From Erinaceus europaeus (Eukaryota; Chordata; Mammalia; Eulipotyphla; Erinaceidae), in contig NC_080180.1 in the NCBI RefSeq assembly GCF_950295315.1, forward strand, positions 66,817,773-66,881,772: a stretch of DNA of 64,000 nt, in the 5' to 3' direction. The position numbers and the translations under genes were made by a program. Below are positions 61,201 to 64,000 of the stretch, piece by piece (within the stretch, counting starts at the first letter, position 1; each line of letters starts with the position of its first letter). The notes under the pieces are model-generated. The model saw only the letters and a program-made list of their open reading frames with translations. It searched no databases and was not told where the DNA came from.

Positions 61201-63581
61201 GGGGCTGCGTGTGCATGGCATGCAGTGGGATCTGAGCACAGTGCTGCTTAGCAGGTGGGGACAGGGCAACTGGGTCCCACTGAGGCAGGATTCTCAGGCC
61301 CCCAAAGGTGTTGGGGGCACAGGCACAGTCGGGGTGCGGAACTCCTGGCTACCTGCAGCTGGAGAGCAGGAAGGAGGAGGAGTGTGAGGTGGTGTCTGAG
61401 CTTCAGAATAGGAAGAAGGAGCCTCCCCGACTGGGCAGCTTGGCAGCCGTGCCACAGCAGGAGGACAAGGGCGGACGTGCGGCTGAGGGGCGGGGAGAGC
61501 CTTGCCCTGCAGCACCTTGTCCGGGGCTCCTGGTGCCGAGTGAGGAGAGGGCGGTGGGGGTGTGGACCCTGGCGGCGGCCTTCCCTCCCCGGGGAAGCAG
61601 AGGTGTGACTGCCCACAGCACTGGCGCTCGGAGAGGGTCTGTCAGGTGGGACCCGCAGGCTCGTACAGGAGCATTTCGAGCCGCTGCTGGAGGGGATGGA
61701 GCGGGAGGGGCACGGACCTGCCGACACAGGTAGGGAGAAGCTCTTTGCTTTAAGACCACGCTCACTGGCTGTGTCCCGTGTCCGGGAAGCTGTGAAGTCT
61801 CGTGCCAAACGGTTGTCTTTTGAAGGCTCTGCTTGAAGAGAAGCAAAAGGAAGAGGAGATGGAGAGAATGAAAGAAACGCTGTCTCGCGTGGTCCAGGAC
61901 GCTGCCGTCAGGACCAGAAAGGAAGTAAGGGGGTTTTTATGATATTTAAAATTCAGGAGGCCGGGTGGTGGCGCACCTGGTTGAGTGCACACACTACAGA
62001 GCACAAGGACCCGGGTTCAAGCCCCCGGTCCCCACCTGCAGAGGGAAAGCTTTGTGAGTGGTGAAGCAGGGCTGCAGGTGTCTCTCTGTCTCTCTCCCTC
62101 TCTACCTTCCCCTCTCAATTTCTTTCTGTCTCTATCTAATAATAATAATAATAATAAATTAGGGGCTGTGCGGTAGCAAAGCGGTTTAAGCACACATAGC
62201 ACAGAGCTTCACAGGTGTTGAAGCAGGGCTGCAGGAGTCTCTCTTTGTTCCTTCCTCTCTATACCACTTCCCTCTGTCTATCCTGTCAAATCAAGGTATA
62301 AAAACTCTTAGAAAAAGAAAAGAGGGAGCTGGATGGTAGCACAGCAGGTTAAGCGCAGGTGGCGCAAAGCGCAGGGACCGGTATATGGATCCCGTTCAAG
62401 CCCCCGGCTCCCCACCTGCAGGGCAGTCGCTTCACAGGCGGTGAAGCAGGTCTGCAGGTGTCTGTCTTTCTCTCCTCTCTGTCTTCCCCTCCTCTCTCCA
62501 TTTCTCTCTGTCCTTTCCAACAACAATGACAACAACGATAAACAAGGGCAACAAAAGGGGAAAATTAAAAAAGAAAAGAAAAGAGGGAGCTGCCCCTTAT
62601 CTAAAGTGGAAATACTGACCGAGTCAGTCGTCAGCAAGAGGCCTTTGTCTGTTGCACTGAGGCGTCCATGCTAAGACTGAGTGAGGCCTGGCAGCCGTGG
62701 TCCCGAGGACTCAGTGCCCTGCACGCTCCCTCCTGCTGAACTCTTGGCTCCCCAATACGCACCTGCTCTTTTGTCTTTGATGCCTCGGAAGTTACCACCT
62801 CACCATGACCGTCGTCTTGTTTCACTATCTATAATAATCTTCGCTACAGACCCAAGTAATTCATAATATTTCGACTTACAGGTGGTAAGCACAAGAAAAC
62901 AATATAACGCGCAGATCTCTCAGCTGACAGAAGAACTCTCAGCCCTTCAGATGGTACGGCAGCCGGCATCAGTATCCTCTCCCGGGTGCGGGGTGCGAAG
63001 GCCCAAGCTCCGTGTTGGTGGGGCTCCCCCATTCAGAAGACGCTCACTGTGGCGGGGGACGCTCATGTGGGAAGAGGGTGGAGGCACGGGAGCACGGCGT
63101 GTCTGCAGCCGCGGACTCACGGCGGAGGGTGGAGGGTGGACCTGCGCCGTGTCCCGGGCCGCCTGAGCGGACACGCTCCGTATGCTAGGCTAGACCACGT
63201 GACCGCGAGTGCGAGGAGAGGGCGAGCGATGCGGGCGATGCGGGCGATGCGGGCGAGCCGAGCTGGGAGTGTGTGGAAGGGAAGCCCCAGGCCCTTGGCG
63301 ACGCCCTCCCCGCGGGCCCCTCCCCTGGGCCTCTGAAACCCTGGTGGTCCTGCAGGTTGGGCTTTTCTGTCCTGTCATTGAAAAGGCCGTGGTCCTGCTG
63401 TACTGACAGGCCGAGTGTCATATTCTCAGGACCAGCAAATCATTGTGTTTCTCCTGTCTTCCCCCACTTTCCTTAGGTCTTAACCAAATGTGACTTAAAT
63501 CTACAGGAATGTGGTGAGAAACAAAGCCAAATCGAGCGGGCCATTAGGGAGAAGAAAGCCGTGGAAGAAGAGCTGGAAAAG
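32300..63581 (+). CDS. SCLT1: SCLT1, sodium channel and clathrin linker 1 (N-terminal 429 codons, 15 exons; 3' part outside window)
   Basis: SCLT1 is a coiled-coil protein of the centriole distal appendages needed for ciliogenesis; it was first described as a linker between the sodium channel Nav1.8 and clathrin. Fifteen exons were found by joining GT-AG bounded segments whose phases fit: 25, 68, 62, 73, 56, 136, 123, 66, 71, 91, 92, 178, 99, 72 and 75 nt, together 1,287 nt or 429 codons with no stop or frameshift. The peptide is almost entirely charged heptad-like coiled coil and contains stretches I recognise from human SCLT1, such as [49 protein letters not shown] and [11 protein letters not shown]. 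The human protein is about 688 residues, so roughly 60% is present. The start ATG has a strong context (GGCGGCATGG), and the N terminus is about three residues shorter than the human one as I remember it. Introns 1, 5, 11 and 12 hold minisatellites. Identity is very secure; single exon edges were not checked against cDNA. Confidence 0.96.
32353..33050. repeat. 29-bp minisatellite in SCLT1 intron 1, about 23 copies
   Basis: Unit with GGGGACACACGGACACCGAC followed by CCCCAAAGT. It changes along its length: CACCGACCCCCAAAGT copies near exon 1, CACTGACCCCCAGGG in the middle, CGCTGACCCCCAGAGT copies at the far end. The array starts about 28 bp after the exon 1 donor. Confidence 0.97.
33335..33855. 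repeat. TG/CG alternating minisatellite in SCLT1 intron 1
   Basis: About 520 bp of TGTGTGCGTG-type sequence, including pure alternating GCGCGTGCGCGTGCGCG stretches. A block with CTGTGCTTGTGTGTG recurs at least five times. Confidence 0.95.
34121..34188 (+). CDS. SCLT1: SCLT1 coding exon 2 (residues 9-31)
   Basis: Acceptor TTTTTGTTTCAG with a good pyrimidine tract; donor CAG|GTATGT. Encodes [12 protein letters not shown] and then [11 protein letters not shown], ending in phase 0. It corresponds to the human segment with the (E/D)SF(S/T)KYS motif. Confidence 0.95.
34189..34960. other. SCLT1 intron 2, unique part
   Basis: No repeat or conserved element recognised. Confidence 0.5.
34965..35150 (-). 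mobile_element. Family B SINE, antisense
   Basis: TTTATTGGATATAGAGATC to CACTACCACCTGGCCCCC in SCLT1 intron 2. Confidence 0.8.
35288..35482 (+). mobile_element. Family B SINE
   Basis: GGGAGTGAGGTGGTGGTGC head; the usual CCACCTGCAGGG is replaced by a 16-base C run. Confidence 0.75.
35483..36425 (+). mobile_element. LINE-1 3' UTR fragment
   Basis: About 940 bp ending with TCTGGTGGTGGGAACTGTGT, CCCCTCTTATCC and TATAAATAAAAAA, the same tail as the copies at 7,690 and 24,225. No ORF2 coding part is preserved, so it is a 5'-truncated insertion in sense orientation in SCLT1 intron 2. Confidence 0.65.
36580..36727 (+). mobile_element. Family C SINE
   Basis: GTGACTCAGTGGATAAAGC, ACCAGAGTGATGTCTGGTC and the AAATAAAATCTTT tail. 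Confidence 0.82.
36958..37245 (+). mobile_element. Family A SINE
   Basis: Full length. AGGAATTTGG before it and AGGAATTTATT after it suggest the target duplication AGGAATTT. Confidence 0.88.
37302..38117 (+). mobile_element. LTR-like sequence of an ERV (boundaries uncertain)
   Basis: The 3' half looks like an R-U5 region: a pyrimidine-rich stretch, AATAAAGATTTGCG near 38048, then a CT-rich end at CCCCGACA (38117). A TG start may lie at 37738 or near 37302. No target duplication was found. It sits in SCLT1 intron 2 in sense orientation, so its AATAAA could end transcripts early. Confidence 0.4.
38348..38640 (+). mobile_element. Family A SINE
   Basis: Full length with a 15-base A run. GGAATCACCCT before and AGAAATCACCCT after indicate the target duplication AATCACCCT. 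Confidence 0.88.
39038..39129 (+). pseudogene. 5S rRNA-derived retropseudogene, 3'-truncated
   Basis: Starts GTCTACGGCCATACCACC and keeps AGCAGGGTC and GGTTAGTACTTGGATGGGAG, the first three quarters of 5S rRNA, with a few substitutions and a 2-nt insertion. The last ~29 nt are missing and there is no poly(A) tail. Identical 15-bp copies of AGAATTCACCAGATT flank it (39022-39036 and 39128-39142), so it was inserted by LINE-type target-primed integration. It lies in SCLT1 intron 2. Parts of the internal promoter remain, but expression is unlikely. Confidence 0.9.
39216..39368 (+). mobile_element. Family C SINE
   Basis: GGAGGTGGCGCAGTGATAAAG head; AGGTTAT before and AAAGGTTATAAA after suggest the target duplication AGGTTAT. 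Confidence 0.85.
39459..39520 (+). CDS. SCLT1: SCLT1 coding exon 3 (residues 32-51 plus two bases)
   Basis: Acceptor CTCTGTTACAG, donor AAAG|GTAAGG. Encodes [20 protein letters not shown]. The GDGDD motif matches the acidic GEGDD of human SCLT1, and the rest is less conserved. Confidence 0.92.
40003..40075 (+). CDS. SCLT1: SCLT1 coding exon 4 (residues 52-76)
   Basis: Acceptor ATTTTTCTCCAG, donor CAG|GTATGG. Encodes a Ser split with exon 3, then [16 protein letters not shown] and NGQLKYYQ. The last eight residues are identical to human SCLT1 as remembered. Intron 3 is only 482 bp. Confidence 0.95.
40165..40212. repeat. GT microsatellite
   Basis: About 24 GT units in SCLT1 intron 4, 90 bp after exon 4. 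Confidence 0.97.
40333..40580. repeat. GT and CA/CATA microsatellites
   Basis: (GT)11 at 40335-40357 and a CATA/CA tract at about 40502-40578, both at the edge of an antisense family A SINE. Confidence 0.85.
40580..40878 (-). mobile_element. Family A SINE (extended), antisense
   Basis: Starts with CCTCCAGGGGTCCTGTGCC and ends at CACTACCGCCCGGCC. Confidence 0.83.
40880..42839. other. SCLT1 intron 4, unique GC-rich part
   Basis: About 2 kb, GC-rich around 41,150-42,450 with scattered CpG, holding only the GGA run. No second gene was found on either strand. Confidence 0.45.
41636..41682. repeat. GGA repeat running into GGC
   Basis: Ten GGA-type triplets followed by GCGGCGGCAGCGG in SCLT1 intron 4. 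It is intronic, so the poly-Glu reading is not meaningful. Confidence 0.9.
42840..43160 (-). mobile_element. LINE-1 3' end, antisense
   Basis: Minus strand reads GTGAGCTAAGTCAGAAAG, then ATGAGTATGGGATGATCCCA, a typical L1 ORF2 terminus, followed by 3' UTR with GTGGTGGGAATGGTGT. An AAAT run lies beyond it. Confidence 0.65.
43290..43498 (-). mobile_element. Family B SINE, antisense
   Basis: TTATTGGATAGAGACAGCCAG to GGGCCACCACCCAGCCCCC. Confidence 0.83.
43662..43945 (+). mobile_element. Family A SINE
   Basis: Full length, ending about 90 bp before SCLT1 exon 5. Confidence 0.88.
44038..44093 (+). CDS. SCLT1: SCLT1 coding exon 5 (residues 77-94 plus two bases)
   Basis: Acceptor GGCTCTTTCAG, donor AAAG|GTAGGT. 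Encodes [18 protein letters not shown] plus AG, which joins the G of exon 6 to give Arg. The sequence is coiled coil with a regular hydrophobic heptad. Confidence 0.94.
44546..44662 (+). mobile_element. Family D SINE
   Basis: GCTGGGGAGACAGCATAGTG to AGAGCAGAGCAGGAGTC, about 250 bp before the 39-bp repeat. Confidence 0.78.
44913..45107 (+). repeat. 39-bp minisatellite ending at the SCLT1 exon 6 acceptor
   Basis: Five units of 39 bp (the last 40 bp) with GGTGGTCTGTCAGGGGACTG and GCGTGTCTGTAGGCTGTCC. Each unit carries GTGTCTGTAG|G, almost the same as the true acceptor GTGTCCTGTAG|G. Decoy exon starts would be at 44951, 44990, 45029 and 45068; the true one is 45108. Confidence 0.95.
45108..45243 (+). 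CDS. SCLT1: SCLT1 coding exon 6 (residues 95-140)
   Basis: Encodes [17 protein letters not shown] through the ADDETVR region to QLQLANQ; donor CAA|GTGAGT. The acceptor CGTGTCCTGTAG has a poor pyrimidine tract and lies at the edge of a 39-bp minisatellite that repeats nearly the same acceptor four times upstream. The true start is fixed by phase: AG from exon 5 plus G keeps HSELK in frame. Confidence 0.94.
45244..46109. other. SCLT1 intron 6, unique part
   Basis: No repeat family recognised; ordinary intronic composition. Confidence 0.5.
46110..46402 (-). mobile_element. Family A SINE (extended), antisense
   Basis: Two long T runs; the middle AACAACAATAA part is deleted, so GGAGGC runs directly into TTGGATAGGACAG. 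Confidence 0.78.
46874..47031 (-). mobile_element. Family B SINE, antisense, part 1
   Basis: Interrupted at CTGTGTTCTTG by the family A insertion that follows. Confidence 0.85.
47032..47332 (+). mobile_element. Family A SINE nested in a family B SINE
   Basis: Bounded by an 11-bp target duplication CTGTGTTCTTG on both sides, with a T-rich and A-rich tail. It shows that family A was active after this family B copy was fixed. Confidence 0.92.
47333..47392 (-). mobile_element. Family B SINE, antisense, part 2
   Basis: Resumes with the duplicated CTGTGTTCTTG and ends CGCCACCGCCTGGCCCC style head complement. Confidence 0.85.
47870..47992 (+). CDS. SCLT1: SCLT1 coding exon 7 (residues 141-181)
   Basis: Acceptor TTGCTTTATAG, donor AAAAG|GTAGTC. 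Encodes [20 protein letters not shown] and on to [16 protein letters not shown], one of the best conserved parts of the protein. Confidence 0.96.
48272..48608 (-). mobile_element. Family A SINE (extended), antisense
   Basis: Contains an internal CA run (CACACACACACACACACACC) in place of GCGACTCCCCTG. Confidence 0.83.
48679..48744 (+). CDS. SCLT1: SCLT1 coding exon 8 (residues 182-203)
   Basis: Acceptor TTCGCTTCTGCAG, donor ATG|GTGAGT. Encodes [20 protein letters not shown] and EM, exactly 22 codons in phase 0; FQQLTK and TNEN match the human protein. Confidence 0.95.
48745..49990. other. SCLT1 intron 8, unique part
   Basis: Only the CCCT microsatellite stands out. Confidence 0.5.
49291..49335. 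repeat. CCCT microsatellite
   Basis: About six CCCT units, then CTTCC variants, in SCLT1 intron 8. Confidence 0.9.
49995..50195 (+). mobile_element. Family B SINE
   Basis: GGGCTGAGTGGTGGCACACC head, full body, with the tail extended into a purine run. Confidence 0.85.
50190..50240. repeat. GAAA/GGGA tract
   Basis: Purine tract grown from the tail of the family B SINE at 49,990. Confidence 0.85.
50535..50605 (+). CDS. SCLT1: SCLT1 coding exon 9 (residues 204-226 plus two bases)
   Basis: Acceptor CTTCTCGCCTGCAG, donor CTGAG|GTATTT. Encodes [20 protein letters not shown] and KQL. The EQSV.IEQLRK motif is conserved with human. An antisense L1 fragment follows about 70 bp downstream. Confidence 0.94.
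50676..50960 (-). mobile_element. LINE-1 3' end, antisense
   Basis: Minus strand ends with ATTGTTATGTGGGAATC, TTACTGTTGAATGTAAAAC and CCCCAATAAAAAA. The inner end shows the ORF2 terminus CTCTCAGGCAGAAGTTG. Confidence 0.65.
51035..51300 (+). mobile_element. Family B SINE with 3' extension
   Basis: Ends in the GGAGCGGTAGATTCGTAG and ATCACCCTGGAGGC module. Confidence 0.68.
51720..51925 (-). mobile_element. Family B SINE (extended), antisense, head truncated
   Basis: CTACCAGGGTCACTGCAGGGG module, then CCTGCAGCCCTGCTTTACC; the tRNA head is missing. Confidence 0.7.
51943..52245 (+). mobile_element. Family A SINE
   Basis: GCCAGGCGGTAGCGCAGCGGG head. AATATATTTTAGG before and AATATATTTTTAA after suggest a target duplication of about 10 bp. 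Confidence 0.87.
52427..52517 (+). CDS. SCLT1: SCLT1 coding exon 10 (residues 227-257)
   Basis: Acceptor TTTTCTGTCTCAG, donor ATG|GTATGT. Encodes [18 protein letters not shown] and then [13 protein letters not shown]. The repeated GCGGCGGCC makes this exon GC-rich. Intron 10, which follows, is only 645 bp. Confidence 0.94.
52802..52950 (+). mobile_element. Family C SINE
   Basis: Full length; AAAATGGTTACTA before and AAAATGGTTACTA after form a 13-bp target duplication. Confidence 0.9.
53163..53254 (+). CDS. SCLT1: SCLT1 coding exon 11 (residues 258-287 plus two bases)
   Basis: Acceptor CCGGATCTCCCAG, donor CCAG|GTGAGT. Encodes [20 protein letters not shown] and [24 protein letters not shown] is identical to the human motif. 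The 6.7-kb intron 11, holding the largest array of the window, follows. Confidence 0.95.
53325..53525 (-). mobile_element. Family B SINE, antisense
   Basis: TATTCACTGGGTAGAGACAG to TGACATGTGCGCTCAAGC; the first bases of the tRNA head are missing. Confidence 0.78.
53855..54182 (-). mobile_element. Family A SINE (extended), antisense
   Basis: GCCTCCAGGGTTACTGCTGG module to CGCTCCCGCCCGCCCCC. Confidence 0.86.
54528..54715 (+). mobile_element. Family B SINE
   Basis: CACGGTGGGTGGCGTACC head to the AATAAATATAAAATAAAT tail. Confidence 0.75.
54720..55744. other. SCLT1 intron 11, unique part before the array
   Basis: No repeat family recognised and no extra exon with matching phase seen. Confidence 0.5.
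55745..59478. repeat. 32/34-bp minisatellite in SCLT1 intron 11, about 110 copies
   Basis: Units of 32 bp (GACACTGGGGGAGGGGAGAG then TCCGCAGGTCAG) and of 34 bp with an extra AC. Rare variants mark a higher-order repeat: GGTCGGGACACAC at 56121 and 57523, GGAGGTGAGAG at 56171 and 57573, and GTGTCTGCAG at 56541 and 57943 are each 1,402 bp apart. It is the largest array of the window; the long open frames are artefacts. Confidence 0.97.
59964..60141 (+). CDS. SCLT1: SCLT1 coding exon 12 (residues 288-347)
   Basis: Acceptor CTGTTCCTGTTTAG, donor CAG|GTAAGA. Longest exon seen (178 nt). Encodes [20 protein letters not shown], then [20 protein letters not shown] and [17 protein letters not shown], all continuous coiled coil closely matching human SCLT1. 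Confidence 0.96.
60548..60642 (+). mobile_element. Family D SINE
   Basis: GGGTGGGAGATAGCCTAGTG to CACCATAAACCAG; the TGCATG array starts at its 3' end. Confidence 0.8.
60640..61215. repeat. 26/27-bp minisatellite in SCLT1 intron 12 rich in TGCATG
   Basis: About 22 units around GGGGCTGCGTGTGCATGGG with GAGGGCA or GAGAGGC spacers. I count 24 TGCATG hexamers on the SCLT1 sense strand. It begins where a family D SINE ends, about 500 bp after exon 12 and 600 bp before exon 13. Confidence 0.95.
61216..61825. other. SCLT1 intron 12, part after the TGCATG array
   Basis: GC-rich unique sequence up to the exon 13 acceptor; nothing else recognised. Confidence 0.5.
61826..61924 (+). CDS. SCLT1: SCLT1 coding exon 13 (residues 348-380)
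   Basis: Acceptor GTTGTCTTTTGAAG, donor GGAA|GTAAGG. Encodes [20 protein letters not shown] and [13 protein letters not shown], 33 codons in phase 0. Confidence 0.95.
61956..62160 (+). mobile_element. Family B SINE
   Basis: GGCCGGGTGGTGGCGCACC head, complete body and AAT tail. Confidence 0.87.
62136..62160. repeat. AAT microsatellite
   Basis: Tail of a family B SINE in SCLT1 intron 13. Confidence 0.9.
62161..62320 (+). mobile_element. SINE with A/B-type head and internal deletion
   Basis: GGGGCTGTGCGGTAGCAAAG head, GTTTAAGCACACATAGCAC, then directly GCTTCACAGGTGTTGAAGCA. Confidence 0.65.
62325..62580 (+). mobile_element. Family A SINE
   Basis: AAGAAAAGAGGGAGCTG occurs on both sides, a target duplication of about 16 bp, so this is a clean insertion into SCLT1 intron 13. 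Confidence 0.9.
62882..62953 (+). CDS. SCLT1: SCLT1 coding exon 14 (residues 381-404)
   Basis: Acceptor TTTCGACTTACAG, donor ATG|GTACGG. Encodes [20 protein letters not shown] ending [14 protein letters not shown] is conserved with human. Confidence 0.94.
62954..63506. other. SCLT1 intron 14
   Basis: GC-rich with a short 9-bp repeat; no other feature. Confidence 0.5.
63227..63262. repeat. Short 9-bp repeat (GCGATGCGG)
   Basis: Three and a half CpG-rich units in SCLT1 intron 14. Confidence 0.85.
63507..63581 (+). CDS. SCLT1: SCLT1 coding exon 15 (residues 405-429), last in window
   Basis: Acceptor TTAAATCTACAG, donor AAAAG|GTAAAA. Encodes [20 protein letters not shown] and EELEK in phase 0. 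The next exon of the human gene begins with an IYREG-like sequence that is not found in the remaining 419 bp. Confidence 0.95.
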
Positions 63582-63947
63582 GTAAAAAGAGAAAGGGGAC
63601 AGTGACTACCCAAAACCCAGCCGCAAGTCCAGGGCGGCCGTCTGCCTCTGGTGGCGCTGCCTGCCGGCGGCCCTCACTCGGAGGTGACGAACACCTTTCC
63701 CGGCGCGTGTCCCCGTGTGCTTGGAGCGGGCACTCGGCATTTAGCGGCCGCTGGCTCATGCATCTCTGCACCGGAGTGGCCCCGTTACTCACCGAGAGCT
63801 ACAGACGGGCTTTCCGAAGCACCGCATGACTTCCCTAAACCTCGCCCAGCGGTGGCAGGCTGACTTTCAGGCCGACTTCTACTTGTCAACACTATATCTG
63901 ACAGGAGTAGCTTGGCGCTCCCGGGCATTTCACTTTGTGTTTGTTTG

Positions 63948-64000
63948 TTTAAGCAGAGCACTGCTCATTTCTGGCTTATGGTGGTGCAAGGGACTGAACC
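63948..64000 (-). mobile_element. Family D SINE, antisense, cut by window end
   Basis: AGCAGAGCACTGCTCATTTC to GGGACTGAACC; continues outside the window. Confidence 0.75.

Noticed and set aside
1423..62580. Many tRNA-like A and B boxes (GGTTCGAGCCCC)
   Set aside because: They belong to SINE heads; none folds into a complete cloverleaf with an intact anticodon arm and acceptor stem, so no tRNA genes are called.

Overview
The window is mammalian nuclear DNA, most probably from a hedgehog (Erinaceus or a close relative). This rests on four recurring families of tRNA-derived SINEs (called A to D below) that resemble those I associate with erinaceid genomes, on LINE-1 3' ends, and on two recognisable vertebrate genes with intact exon-intron structure. 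The species call is an inference; nothing bacterial, plasmid-like or phage-like is present.

Layout. 1-24,900 is intergenic: SINEs, simple repeats, a 2-kb GGAT array, a 1-kb CA-rich array, a short non-autonomous class II endogenous retrovirus inserted inside a SINE (8,032-10,615), a 3.2-kb array of a 37-bp unit (12,112-15,326) and two solo LTRs. 24,974-29,745 (minus strand) is the complete five-exon coding region of C4orf33 (UPF0462 family, 203 residues by my splice model). 31,857-32,300 is a GC-rich bidirectional promoter shared head-to-head with SCLT1. 32,300-63,581 (plus strand) holds the first fifteen coding exons of SCLT1, 429 codons joined without a frameshift or stop. The rest of that gene lies beyond the window. 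The head-to-head C4orf33/SCLT1 arrangement is the one I know from the human genome.

The striking feature is the amount of tandem repeat: about 15 kb, roughly 23% of the window, in eleven arrays. Several touch the genes in ways that may matter. A 39-bp minisatellite abuts SCLT1 exon 6 and has copied its splice acceptor four times, and each decoy would read into a stop codon created at the true acceptor. A 29-bp array starts just after SCLT1 exon 1 and carries seven decoy donors. Two CpG-bearing arrays flank the shared promoter. An array in SCLT1 intron 12 carries 24 copies of TGCATG, the RBFOX RNA-binding motif. Other notable items are a 5S rRNA-derived insertion with 15-bp target-site duplications in SCLT1 intron 2, an apparent GC-AG intron in C4orf33, and a 37-bp-arm hairpin made of two inverted SINE fragments.

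SCLT1 and C4orf33 share a promoter but are not known to share a pathway. Very long open frames across the arrays (over 1,000 codons) are artefacts of repeat units that lack stops and are not annotated as genes. I did not find a new molecular system. The novelty is in how minisatellites have built up around, and copied, splicing and promoter signals.
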